In this document: positions 6,564 through 14,366 of the stretch, in pieces
Position numbering within the stretch: position 1 is the first letter of the stretch
Layout: every line of letters begins with the position of its first letter
Source: an uncultured Oscillibacter sp.
GTDB taxonomy: Bacteria > Bacillota > Clostridia > Oscillospirales > Oscillospiraceae
Direction: 5' to 3'
Assembly (NCBI GenBank): GCA_900544105.1
Contig: UQUC01000050.1
Span: forward strand, 1-18,066
DNA length: 18,066 bases
Made by a program: the position numbers and the translations under genes
Notes under the pieces: model-generated
Seen by the model: the letters and a program-made list of their open reading frames with translations, nothing else
What the model was told of the DNA's origin: nothing
Databases searched by the model: none

Positions 6564-7049
6564 ATGAATCACACGTGTCGTGCTGTGTTTATTCTGGAAG
6601 AGGATCACTCTATTCCCGCAGGTCACAAACCGCTGATGCTGGAAGCCATATTGCACCGCCCGATCATGGAGCGGGCCGTTGTGCAATGTTTGGCGGATGG
6701 TGTTCAGCGGTTTTTTGTTGTCTGCTCTCCCCGCTTTGCTGAGGAGGCGGCTGCCTGCTTCCCGGAGGGAACGGATGTTGTGATCTCTGAGCAGCATGCC
6801 GAGCTTCTGGATTTCCTGGATAATGACGAGGACACTCTGGTCCTCTGCCGCGCGGCGTTGCCTGTGGCTCAGGCTGGCCCCGGCTTTGCCTATTCCGCAC
6901 CCGGACGGGAGCTGCGGGAGGTCTGGAAAGACAAAATGACCAACGCTGTATCCGGCGCTTCGCTGGTGTCTGGCTGGCTGCCGATCTTCGGACCGGAGAC
7001 CATCGCTGAACTGGAACCGGTTTTGGCGAAGATGGAACAAGAATCGTGA
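6564..7049 (+). CDS. Degenerate GlmU-like nucleotidyltransferase fragment (putative pseudoenzyme)
   Basis: A 161-residue protein with its own promoter and a good ribosome site (GGAGGG, 7-8 nt before the ATG at 6564). The N-terminal 110 residues follow the layout of the GlmU uridylyltransferase Rossmann domain. AVFILEE stands where AVILAAG is expected, KPLMLEAILHRPIMERAV matches the PKVLH..GKPMLEHV block, and TLVLCRAALPV stands where the LYGDVPL block lies. The Gly-rich GxGTRM nucleotide loop is gone, and the metal-binding Asp of GDxPL is replaced. The remaining half of the uridylyltransferase domain and the whole left-handed beta-helix acetyltransferase domain are absent. It sits just before prs-pth-mfd, the glmU position in Bacillus. 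Catalysis is unlikely; a regulatory or binding role is possible. Homology is judged by eye only. Confidence 0.6.
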   Translation: MNHTCRAVFILEEDHSIPAGHKPLMLEAILHRPIMERAVVQCLADGVQRFFVVCSPRFAEEAAACFPEGTDVVISEQHAELLDFLDNDEDTLVLCRAALPVAQAGPGFAYSAPGRELREVWKDKMTNAVSGASLVSGWLPIFGPETIAELEPVLAKMEQES

Positions 7050-7099
7050 TTTTGAAATTTTGAATATATAAAATATACAGAAAAGAGAGGAAAATTCCT

Positions 7100-8059
7100 A
7101 TGATTTCTCACGGGAAGGACATCAAAGTTTTCTGCGGCAACGCAAACCGGCCTCTGGCGGCTGAGATCTGCCAGATGATGGGCACCAAGCTGGGTGAATC
7201 CGAGGTCAAGAGCTTCGCTGACGGCGAGGTCTCCGTCTCCCTGTACGAGACCGTCCGCGGCAGCGATGTGTTCGTGGTCCAGTCCACCTGCAAGCCTGTC
7301 AATGACAACCTGATGGAGCTGCTGGTGATGATCGACGCGCTGCGTCGCGCCTCTGCCGGCCGTATCACTGCCGTCATCCCTTATTTCGGCTATGCCCGTC
7401 AGGACCGCAAGGCCAAGGCCCGCGATCCCATCTCCGCCAAGCTGGTGGCCAACATGATCACCGCTGCCGGCGCTGACCGTGTGCTGACCATGGACCTCCA
7501 CGCCTCCCAGATCCAGGGCTTCTTCGACATCCCCGTGGATAACCTGCTGGGCAACCCCATCTTTGTGGATTATTACGCCAAGAAGTTCGGTGACAAGTGC
7601 GAGGATATGATGGTAGTTTCTCCCGATGTTGGCTCTGTGGCCCGCGCCCGCGCCTTCGCGCAGAAGCTGCATATGCAGCTGGCCATCGTGGATAAGCGCC
7701 GTCAGAAGGCCAACCAGTGCGAGGTCATGAATGTCATTGGCGACGTGAAGGGCAAGGACTGCATCCTCTTTGATGACATGGTGGATACCGCAGGCTCTCT
7801 GTGCAACGCTGCCAAGGCCATCGTGGAAGTGGGCGGCGCCAACAAGGTCTACGCCTGCGCCAGCCACGGCGTCCTCTCCGGTCCTGCCATTGACCGTCTG
7901 GAGTCCAGCAACATTGAGGAGCTGGCTCTGCTGGATACCATTCCCGCCCATCCCGAAGCGGTCCGGGCACGGATCAAGTATCTGTCCGTGGCCTCCATGT
8001 TCTCTGAGGCCATCGAGCGTACCTATCAGGAGGTCTCCATCTCCAAGCTGTTCCGGTAA
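7100..8059 (+). CDS. prs: Ribose-phosphate pyrophosphokinase (PRPP synthetase)
   Basis: Makes 5-phosphoribosyl 1-pyrophosphate from ribose 5-phosphate and ATP, for purine, pyrimidine, NAD, His and Trp synthesis. It has 319 residues, standard for class I enzymes. Visible motifs are FADGEVSVSLYETVRG near the N terminus, the flexible-loop segment YFGYARQDRKAK, the signature VLTMDLHASQIQGFFDIPVD, and the PRPP-binding loop LFDDMVDTAGS. GAGAGGA precedes the ATG by 8 nt. It follows the GlmU-like gene by 50 bp and is probably cotranscribed with it; an A/T-rich TATAAAATAT stretch in that gap could also help initiate. It supplies the substrate used by xpt in this same window. Confidence 0.97.
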   Translation: MISHGKDIKVFCGNANRPLAAEICQMMGTKLGESEVKSFADGEVSVSLYETVRGSDVFVVQSTCKPVNDNLMELLVMIDALRRASAGRITAVIPYFGYARQDRKAKARDPISAKLVANMITAAGADRVLTMDLHASQIQGFFDIPVDNLLGNPIFVDYYAKKFGDKCEDMMVVSPDVGSVARARAFAQKLHMQLAIVDKRRQKANQCEVMNVIGDVKGKDCILFDDMVDTAGSLCNAAKAIVEVGGANKVYACASHGVLSGPAIDRLESSNIEELALLDTIPAHPEAVRARIKYLSVASMFSEAIERTYQEVSISKLFR

Positions 8060-8098
8060 CGATCCGGCCAAAAATCAGCGCATTGAGTGTAATATAAA

Positions 8099-8133
8099 AA
8101 ACGGGGAAGCAGACTTGCTTCCCCGTTTCCTTT
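8099..8133 (+). terminator. Probable terminator after prs
   Basis: A 13-bp perfect stem (8099-8111 with 8116-8128) with a GACT loop. The tail is CCTTT after the closing TTT, so the T run is broken and termination is probably partial, leaving some read-through into pth. Confidence 0.65.
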
Positions 8134-8168
8134 GGTATATGATACAAGCAAACAAGGAGGAATTCCCT

Positions 8169-8759
8169 ATGATCTTTGAAAAATCCGGCGGGGCGGTGGA
8201 CTGGCTCATCGTGGGCCTGGGCAACCCCGGCCAGAAGTATGAGCATACCCGTCACAACATGGGCTTTCTGACGGTAGACCTGTTGGCGGAGCAGCTGAAC
8301 GTGAAGCTTAATAAAGTGAAATTCAAGTCTGCCTACAACATCGTCCGCTTCGGCGGGCAGAAGTGTCTGGTGATGAAGCCGCAGACTTATATGAACCTTT
8401 CCGGCGAGGCTGTCCATGAGGCGGCGCAGTTCTATAAGATCCCCGCCGATCATGTGCTGGTGATCTACGATGATGTGTCCCTCCCTGTGGGCAAGCTGCG
8501 GGTGCGGCCCACCGGCTCCGCCGGCGGACACAACGGTATCAAGAATATCATCGCCTATCTGGGGACCCAGGAGTTTCCCCGCATCAAGATCGGCACAGGT
8601 GCCCCGTCCGGCGGCGGTGCGGAGATGATCGACTGGGTCATCGGCGTACCCTCTCAGGCGGAGCGGAAGATCCTGGTGGAGAGCTTTGAAAATGCCGTCA
8701 AAGCGGCGGAGGATATCATCGAAAACGGCTGTCAAAAGGCCATGAACGATTATAACTGA
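8169..8759 (+). CDS. pth: Peptidyl-tRNA hydrolase
   Basis: Releases tRNA from peptidyl-tRNAs dropped by stalled ribosomes. It has 196 residues, with an N-terminal extension of about nine residues compared with the E. coli enzyme. The catalytic His29 lies in YEHTRHNMGF, Asn19 is in VGLGNPG, and Asp102 is in VIYDDVSLPVGKLR. Asn122 is in GSAGGHNGIKN. All are conserved. The ATG at 8169 is set by a full AAGGAGG at 8154-8160, 8 nt upstream. The order prs-pth-mfd matches Bacillus (prs-ctc-spoVC-mfd), but the ribosomal L25/Ctc gene usually between prs and pth is missing here. A TATATGATA stretch after the prs terminator may serve as a weak -10. Confidence 0.96.
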   Translation: MIFEKSGGAVDWLIVGLGNPGQKYEHTRHNMGFLTVDLLAEQLNVKLNKVKFKSAYNIVRFGGQKCLVMKPQTYMNLSGEAVHEAAQFYKIPADHVLVIYDDVSLPVGKLRVRPTGSAGGHNGIKNIIAYLGTQEFPRIKIGTGAPSGGGAEMIDWVIGVPSQAERKILVESFENAVKAAEDIIENGCQKAMNDYN

Positions 8760-8865
8760 CCAGTCTGGCGGGCATATAATATAGAAAACAGCGGCACACC
8801 CCGGCCACCAAGGTCGGAGTGCGCCCGTTTGCGCGTAAAACATGATTTTTGTCAGGAGGTGTCGG

Positions 8866-11800
8866 ATGGACGCGTTTCTGAAAACTTTACAAACGCTGCC
8901 GGAGGTGGCTGAGTTGGTGAGCCGGGTGGAAAACGGCGGATGCCCCGCTGTCCTCACCGGCACCCAGCCGGTACAGCGGGCCTGCGTCGGCGCGGCGGTG
9001 GCCGCCGGAGCCGGACGGCCCATGGTGTTTCTCTGCGCCGACGAGCGGGAGGTCCGCCAACTGGCAGGGGATCTGCAAAGTCTGACCGGTGAAGCACCGG
9101 TGACGCTGTTGGCGAGAGAATGGCAGTTCCGGCCCAACGCCGTTTCCTCACGGGAGTGGGAGCGGAGCCGCTTGGCGGCGCTGCACCAGATGGCGGCGGG
9201 CAATGCGCCGGTAGTGGTTGCCACGGTGGACGCCCTCTTGACCCGGACCATGCCGCCCCATCGACTGACAGAGCTGTCCATGACGCTGAAAGTGGGGGGC
9301 CGGGCGGACCTGAAGGAACTGACGGACCGCTTGTTACAGGCGGGGTATAGCCGCTGCGATCAGGTGGAGGGCGTGGGCCAGTTCGCTCTGCGGGGCGGTA
9401 TTCTGGATGTGTTCTCCCCCCTGATGGAGCAACCGGTTCGGTGCGAGTTTTTCGACGATGAGATCGATTCTCTGGGACTGTTCGACCCCGGTACCCAGCG
9501 GCGGACGGAAAATGTATCCGCTGCGCTGCTGCTGCCGGCGGCGGAGGTCTTACCGGGACTGACCCCCGGCGGGCTTACCCATCTGGCGGAGCAGATCGAA
9601 AAGCTGGCCGTCAAGTACGCTAAGAAAGAAAACGGAGAGAAAATTGCCCAGACTCTTCGGGGGGACGCGGAGCGCTTCCAGAATGGTGCGGAGGTCAATG
9701 GCCTGGACCGCTATCTGGATTTGATCTATCCGGACGCCGCCGGAGGTGCGGAGTATTTGCCTCCGGACGCCGTGGTGTTTCTCTGCGAAGGAGGGCGCGT
9801 TGAACAGCGGGTGAAAACCGTGCTGCTTCAGCTCCATCAGGACACGGAGGCTCTCATGGAGGCCGGCCTGATGGCAGGAGACGCGGCGGAGGTCTGCCTT
9901 TCCGGGGAGGCGCTGTTCGCGCGGCTGGCGGATTTTCCGGTGGTGCTGCTGGACGCGCTGCCCACCTCCCGGCATCCTTTGAAGCCCCGCGGCCTGCTGG
10001 CCATCAACGCCCGGCAGCTCAGCTCTTACGGCGGCAGTCTGGAGACTGCTGTCACGGACCTGGAGCACTACCGGAATACCGGCAGCGCTGTGCTGGTGCT
10101 CTGTGGCGGAGAGGTCCGGGCGAAGAATCTGCTGCGGCTCCTGGAGGAGCGGGGGATCCCTGCTACGCTGGATCTGAAAGGGACCGCTATGCCGAAACCC
10201 GGCGAGCTGCGGATCACCGTGGGAGCGCTGTCTGCGGGCTGTGAGTGGCCGGCGCTGAAGTTAGCGGTGCTGACAGAGGGACAGCTGACGGCCCCCACCC
10301 AGAAAAAGCTGAAGCTGAAAAAGGACTCCAATCGCCAAAAGCTCCAATCCTACACGGATCTGTCCCCCGGCGATCTGGTGGTCCACACCCATCACGGCAT
10401 CGGCCGCTTCGCGGGCATCCAGCGGATGCCTGTGGACGGTGTGGAGAAGGACTATATCAAGATCGACTATGCCGGGGGCGACTGCCTGTATGTGCCTGTG
10501 ACCCAGTTGGATCTGGTGAGCAAGTATATCGGCGGGGGAGAGGATCAGGAGCGGACCCGGCTCAACAAGCTGGGCGGAACGGAATGGGCCAAGCAGAAAA
10601 CCAAGGCCCGGAAAGCCGCCAAGGACCTGGCGGCGGGGTTGACCAAGCTGTATGCCGAGCGGCAGCGCCGCCCCGGTTTTGCCTTTTCACCGGATTCCCC
10701 GTGGCAGACGGAGTTTGAAGAGGCGTTTCCCTACGCGGAGACCGGCGACCAGTTACAGGCCATTGCGGATATCAAAAAGGATATGGAGCAGTCCCGGCCC
10801 ATGGACCGGCTTCTCTGCGGCGACGTGGGCTACGGCAAGACGGAGGTGGCGCTCCGAGCCATTATGAAGTGTATTCTGGACGGCAAGCAGGCGGCGATTT
10901 TGGTGCCGACTACCGTTCTGGCCCAGCAGCACTATGCCACCGCCTGCGGACGGTTCAAGGATTTCCCGGTGAAGATCGAGGTCCTCTCACGGTTTACCAC
11001 TGCCAAGGAGCAAAAGCGCATCCTGGAGGCGGCCCGCACCGGCGGTCTGGACCTGCTGATCGGCACCCATAAGCTGCTGCAAAAGAGCATGGAGTTCAAG
11101 GACCTGGGGCTGCTGGTCATCGATGAGGAGCAGCGCTTCGGCGTGACCCACAAGGAGCGGCTCAAGGAGATGAGCCGCCAGGTAGACGTGCTGACCCTGT
11201 CCGCTACCCCCATTCCCCGGACGCTGAACATGGCCCTCTCCGGTCTGCGGGATATGTCTACCATTGAGGAGCCTCCCGCCGACCGTCAGCCGGTGCAGAC
11301 CTATGTGCTGGAGCACGACTGGGGGATCCTGGAGGACGCCATGCGGAAGGAACTGGCCCGGGGCGGCCAGATCTACTACCTACACAACCGGGTGGAGACC
11401 ATTGACCTCACCGCCTCCCGCATCCAGAAGCTGCTGGGGCCGGAGGTCCGGGTGGTGGTGGGCCACGGCAAGATGGGTGAGCAGGAATTGTCCGCCGTCA
11501 TGCAGGCCATGGTGGACGGCGAGGCGGATGTGCTGGTGTGCACCACCATCATTGAGACGGGCATCGACATTCCCAACGTCAATACCCTCATCATGGAGGA
11601 CGCCGACCGGTTGGGCCTTGCCCAGCTCCACCAGATCCGGGGACGGATCGGACGCAGCACCCGCCGGGCTTACGCCTACCTCACCTACCGGCAGGGGAAA
11701 ATTTTACAGGAGAACGCCGCAAAACGGCTGGCGGCCATCCGGGAGTATGTGGAATTCGGCTCTGGCTTCAAGATCGCCATGCGGGATCTGGAGATCCGAG

Positions 11801-12381
11801 GGGCGGGCAATCTGCTGGGACCGGAACAGTCCGGCTACCTGATGAGCGTGGGCTATGACCTGTATCTGAAACTGCTGGAGGAGGCGGTTCTGGAGGAGCG
11901 GGGCGAGGAAAAGAAGATCGAGACGGAATGTGCCGCTGACCTGACCCTGAATGCCAATATCCCGGAGCGGTATGTGGCCTCTCCGGAGCAGCGGATGGAC
12001 CTCTACCGCCGCATTGCCGCCATCCGCACCAACGACGACGCCTCCGACCTTATGGACGAGATGATCGACCGGTACGGCGAGCCGCCGAAGCCGGTGCTGG
12101 CACTGCTGGATGTGGCGCTGCTACGGGCTGCTGCCGCCAAAGCGGGGGTGTCCGACATCACCCAGAAGAAGGACGCGCTGCGCTTCACCTTGGCGGTGTT
12201 CCGGCCGGAGGCGCTGGTGCAGGTATGCGGATTGGCAAAGTACAAATTCCGGCTGACCCTCTCTGCCGGGGAGACGCCTATGCTGACACTGAAGCTGAAG
12301 CCCGGCGCAGACGTGCTGGAAACGGCATTGGAGCTGGTGGAGGATCTGAAGCTGGCAACACAGGCACTGGAGAAAGCGTAA
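8866..12381 (+). CDS. mfd: Transcription-repair coupling factor
   Basis: A DNA translocase that pushes RNA polymerase off lesions and recruits UvrA. At 1171 residues it is full length. The N-terminal third is the UvrB-like part (FALRGGILDVFSP near residue 170). The RNA polymerase-interacting, CarD-like domain is at about 495-555 (LSPGDLVVHTHHGIGRF). The superfamily 2 translocase follows: Walker A GDVGYGKTE near 650, DEEQ box LVIDEEQRFGV near 752, motif III LSATPIPRTL near 776, and motif VI QIRGRIGRS near 923. The TRCF C-terminal domain spans roughly 1010-1110. The ATG at 8866 is chosen because AGGAGG lies 6 nt upstream. The 106-bp gap after pth contains a TATAAT at 8775-8780 without a clear -35, and an imperfect hairpin. 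Confidence 0.97.
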   Translation: MDAFLKTLQTLPEVAELVSRVENGGCPAVLTGTQPVQRACVGAAVAAGAGRPMVFLCADEREVRQLAGDLQSLTGEAPVTLLAREWQFRPNAVSSREWERSRLAALHQMAAGNAPVVVATVDALLTRTMPPHRLTELSMTLKVGGRADLKELTDRLLQAGYSRCDQVEGVGQFALRGGILDVFSPLMEQPVRCEFFDDEIDSLGLFDPGTQRRTENVSAALLLPAAEVLPGLTPGGLTHLAEQIEKLAVKYAKKENGEKIAQTLRGDAERFQNGAEVNGLDRYLDLIYPDAAGGAEYLPPDAVVFLCEGGRVEQRVKTVLLQLHQDTEALMEAGLMAGDAAEVCLSGEALFARLADFPVVLLDALPTSRHPLKPRGLLAINARQLSSYGGSLETAVTDLEHYRNTGSAVLVLCGGEVRAKNLLRLLEERGIPATLDLKGTAMPKPGELRITVGALSAGCEWPALKLAVLTEGQLTAPTQKKLKLKKDSNRQKLQSYTDLSPGDLVVHTHHGIGRFAGIQRMPVDGVEKDYIKIDYAGGDCLYVPVTQLDLVSKYIGGGEDQERTRLNKLGGTEWAKQKTKARKAAKDLAAGLTKLYAERQRRPGFAFSPDSPWQTEFEEAFPYAETGDQLQAIADIKKDMEQSRPMDRLLCGDVGYGKTEVALRAIMKCILDGKQAAILVPTTVLAQQHYATACGRFKDFPVKIEVLSRFTTAKEQKRILEAARTGGLDLLIGTHKLLQKSMEFKDLGLLVIDEEQRFGVTHKERLKEMSRQVDVLTLSATPIPRTLNMALSGLRDMSTIEEPPADRQPVQTYVLEHDWGILEDAMRKELARGGQIYYLHNRVETIDLTASRIQKLLGPEVRVVVGHGKMGEQELSAVMQAMVDGEADVLVCTTIIETGIDIPNVNTLIMEDADRLGLAQLHQIRGRIGRSTRRAYAYLTYRQGKILQENAAKRLAAIREYVEFGSGFKIAMRDLEIRGAGNLLGPEQSGYLMSVGYDLYLKLLEEAVLEERGEEKKIETECAADLTLNANIPERYVASPEQRMDLYRRIAAIRTNDDASDLMDEMIDRYGEPPKPVLALLDVALLRAAAAKAGVSDITQKKDALRFTLAVFRPEALVQVCGLAKYKFRLTLSAGETPMLTLKLKPGADVLETALELVEDLKLATQALEKA

Positions 12382-12428
12382 AGTTCTGCTTCATCGGGTG
12401 GTGCGGCCGTTCAAAAGAAATACCGAAC

Positions 12429-12475
12429 AAAAAAGAGCTATCTGATCTCATCCGAGATCAGATAGCTCTTGGCTT
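12429..12475. terminator. Bidirectional terminator between mfd and guaA
   Basis: A perfect 17-bp stem (12433-12449 with 12454-12470) with an ATCC loop between convergent genes. On the minus strand it runs into six T, giving a strong stop for guaA. On the plus strand it is followed by GGCTTTT, a weaker stop for mfd. Confidence 0.9.
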
Positions 12476-12502
12476 TTAAAGCTCTGGCTTTTGAGGGGTG
12501 GC

Positions 12503-13483
12503 TTATTCCCATTCGATGGTGCCGGTGGGCTTGGGAGTCAGGTCCCACAGAACACGGTTGACGCCGGAGACCTCGTGAGTGATGCGGTCCACGATGTGCT
12601 GCATCATGCCGAAGTCCAGCTGGGCCACCTCAGCGGTGACGGCGTCCACGGTGTTGACGGCCCGGATGATCACAGGCCAGTCGAAGGAACGCTTGCCATT
12701 GATGATGCCGGTGGACTTGATGTCGGGCACTACGGTGAAGTACTGCCAGACCTTGCCCTCCAGACCGTTCTTGGCAAATTCCTCGCGGAGGATGGCGTCG
12801 GATTCCCGGACGGCCTCCAGACGGTCACGGGTGATGGCGCCGGTGCAGCGCACGCCCAGACCGGGGCCGGGGAAGGGCTGACGGTAGACCATGTTGTCGG
12901 GCAGGCCAAGCGCCTTACCCACTACGCGGACCTCGTCCTTGTAGAGCAGCTTCACAGGCTCCACCAGCTCAAATTGCAGATCCTCCGGCAGACCGCCTAC
13001 GTTGTGGTGGGACTTGATGCCGTCGGATTCCAGAATGTCGGGGTAAATGGTGCCCTGAGCCAGGAAGGAGATACCCTCCAGCTTCTGAGCCTCCTCAGCG
13101 AAAACGTCGATGAACTCCTTGCCGATGATCTTGCGCTTCTGCTCCGGGTCGGAAATGCCGGCCAGCTTGTCCAGGAAGCGATCCACAGCGTCCACATAGA
13201 TGAGGTTGGCGTCCATCTGGTTCTGGAACACCTCAATGACCTGCTCAGGCTCGCCCTTGCGGAGCAGACCGTGGTTCACATGAACGCAGATGAGCTGCTT
13301 GCCGATGGCTTTGATGAGCAGAGCGGCGACTACGGAGCTGTCCACACCGCCGGAGAGGGCCAGCAGGACTTTCTTATCGCTGATCTGCTGACGCAGCTCC
13401 GTGAGCTGCTGGGCGATAAAGCTCTCTGCCAGAGCGGGGGTGGTGATACGCTCCATGGTTGCGGGACGAACATTGCTTGACAT
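12503..13483 (-). CDS. guaA: GMP synthase ATP-pyrophosphatase subunit, no glutaminase domain
   Basis: Converts XMP to GMP with ATP and ammonia. It has only 326 residues; the common bacterial GuaA is about 510-525 because it carries an N-terminal class I glutamine amidotransferase. Here the protein starts just before the PP-loop, LLALSGGVDSS (about 40-50), and continues with HVNHGLLRKGE, QGTIYPDILES, LYKDEVR and PFPGPGLGVRC. It ends in the family's C-terminal KPTGTIEWE, so the synthetase and dimerisation parts are intact. The ATG at 13483 follows AAGGAGG by 8 nt, and an upstream terminator leaves no room for a fused glutaminase. It must use free ammonia or a separate GATase subunit, as in archaeal GuaAa/GuaAb; none is in the window. 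Confidence 0.9.
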   Translation of the reverse strand: MSSNVRPATMERITTPALAESFIAQQLTELRQQISDKKVLLALSGGVDSSVVAALLIKAIGKQLICVHVNHGLLRKGEPEQVIEVFQNQMDANLIYVDAVDRFLDKLAGISDPEQKRKIIGKEFIDVFAEEAQKLEGISFLAQGTIYPDILESDGIKSHHNVGGLPEDLQFELVEPVKLLYKDEVRVVGKALGLPDNMVYRQPFPGPGLGVRCTGAITRDRLEAVRESDAILREEFAKNGLEGKVWQYFTVVPDIKSTGIINGKRSFDWPVIIRAVNTVDAVTAEVAQLDFGMMQHIVDRITHEVSGVNRVLWDLTPKPTGTIEWE

Positions 13484-13525
13484 GGTAGGTTCCTCCTTGT
13501 ATTTTGAGTTGAATAGATCCTGTTG

Positions 13526-13561
13526 AAAAAGGGGAGGCAGCGTCATGGTGCGCCGCCTCCC
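13526..13561 (-). terminator. Rho-independent terminator of xpt
   Basis: On the minus strand GGGAGGCGGCG (13551-13561) pairs with CGCTGCCTCCC (13532-13542) with one G-T wobble. The loop is 8 nt, then C and five T (13526-13530). It lies between xpt and guaA, so guaA needs its own promoter or read-through; I see no convincing -35/-10 pair in the remaining 42 bp before guaA. Confidence 0.8.
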
Positions 13562-13579
13562 ACGGAATGGTGGGGACGA

Positions 13580-14158
13580 TCAGTCGTCGTCCCGGAACAC
13601 AATGTTGCCGGGCTCGGCGGATTCAATAATAGCCAGAGACTTCAGGTTGACGCCGGCAGCGCGCAGCCGGTCGCCGCCGCCCTGGAAACCCTTTTCCACA
13701 GCGCAGCCAATGCCCAACAGAGTGGCGCCTGCGGCGGTCACGATGTCACACAGACCGCGCATAGCTTCGCCGTTGGCCATGAAGTCGTCAATGATGAGGA
13801 CCTTATCGTCAGAGGAGAGCCACTCCTTGCTTACCAGCAGGGTGACCTTCTTCTTGTAGGTATAAGAGTAGATGTCGCTCTGATAGAGGCCGCCCTCGAT
13901 GTTGTCGCTCTTGGCCTTCTTAGCGAAGATCATGGGCTTATGGAAATAGGTAGCCACAGCGGTGGCCAGAGCGATGCCGCTGGCTTCTGCCGTGAGGACC
14001 ATGGTGACCTCGTCCATATTAAAATACTTGCCGAATTCCTCAGCGATCCGGGTCAGCAATCCGGTGTCGATACGGTGGTTCAGGAAACCGTCCACCTTGA
14101 TGATATTGCCGGGCAGAACCTTGCCCTCTTTTGCGATCCGCTCCTTCAGCTCCTGCAT
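13580..14158 (-). CDS. xpt: Xanthine phosphoribosyltransferase
   Basis: Salvages xanthine with PRPP to give XMP, the substrate of GuaA encoded next downstream. It has 192 residues, normal for Xpt. The N terminus MQELKERI..GKVLPGNIIKVDGFLNHRID is typical of Xpt rather than Apt or Hpt. The PRPP-binding motif VLIIDDFMANGEA has the usual two acidic residues, and the AKKAKSDNI segment of the flexible hood is present. AGGGGGAG lies 6 nt before the ATG at 14158. It has its own promoter at 14221-14249 and a terminator before guaA. The 5' leader is short (about 55 nt) and holds no purine riboswitch, unlike Bacillus xpt. Confidence 0.95.
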   Translation of the reverse strand: MQELKERIAKEGKVLPGNIIKVDGFLNHRIDTGLLTRIAEEFGKYFNMDEVTMVLTAEASGIALATAVATYFHKPMIFAKKAKSDNIEGGLYQSDIYSYTYKKKVTLLVSKEWLSSDDKVLIIDDFMANGEAMRGLCDIVTAAGATLLGIGCAVEKGFQGGGDRLRAAGVNLKSLAIIESAEPGNIVFRDDD

Positions 14159-14220
14159 TTGGTGCTCCCCCTTTGTGCTTTCTATTTATATAATCGTTTT
14201 TTTAAGTAGAGACTGCCTTT

Positions 14221-14249
14221 ATTATCCCGGATTTCTACTGTTTTTGCAA
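14221..14249 (-). promoter_or_regulatory. Sigma-70 promoter of xpt
   Basis: On the minus strand: -35 TTGCAA (14244-14249), 17-bp spacer, -10 GATAAT (14221-14226), about 62 bp before the ATG. The leader following it is A/T-rich. Confidence 0.65.
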
Positions 14250-14327
14250 CTGTTTTTCCCCACAAAAACTATTGCCGGGAAGTTGGTGACTTTGTGAAAA
14301 TGCGCGCCGCAAACGGACAAAAAGCCG

Positions 14328-14363
14328 TGAAAAGCCGCACCGTGGAAAAACACGGCGCGGCTT
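14328..14363 (-). terminator. Rho-independent terminator of mrp
   Basis: On the minus strand a 13-bp stem (14351-14363 with 14332-14344) with one G-T wobble and a 6-nt loop, running into CTTTTC. A second CTTTTT follows 6-7 nt further on. It starts within a few bases of the mrp stop codon. Confidence 0.75.
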
Positions 14364-14366
14364 CCC

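Noticed and set aside
12382..12502. Small gene between mfd and guaA.
   Set aside because: The space is taken by a perfect 17-bp terminator hairpin, and the apparent frame there is the out-of-frame tail of mfd.
14159..14260. Possible purine riboswitch in front of xpt (a GTCTCTAC stretch on the minus strand recalls part of the family).
   Set aside because: The leader from the predicted promoter is only about 60 nt, too short for the three-way junction, and the paired P1-P2-P3 elements and loop motifs are absent.
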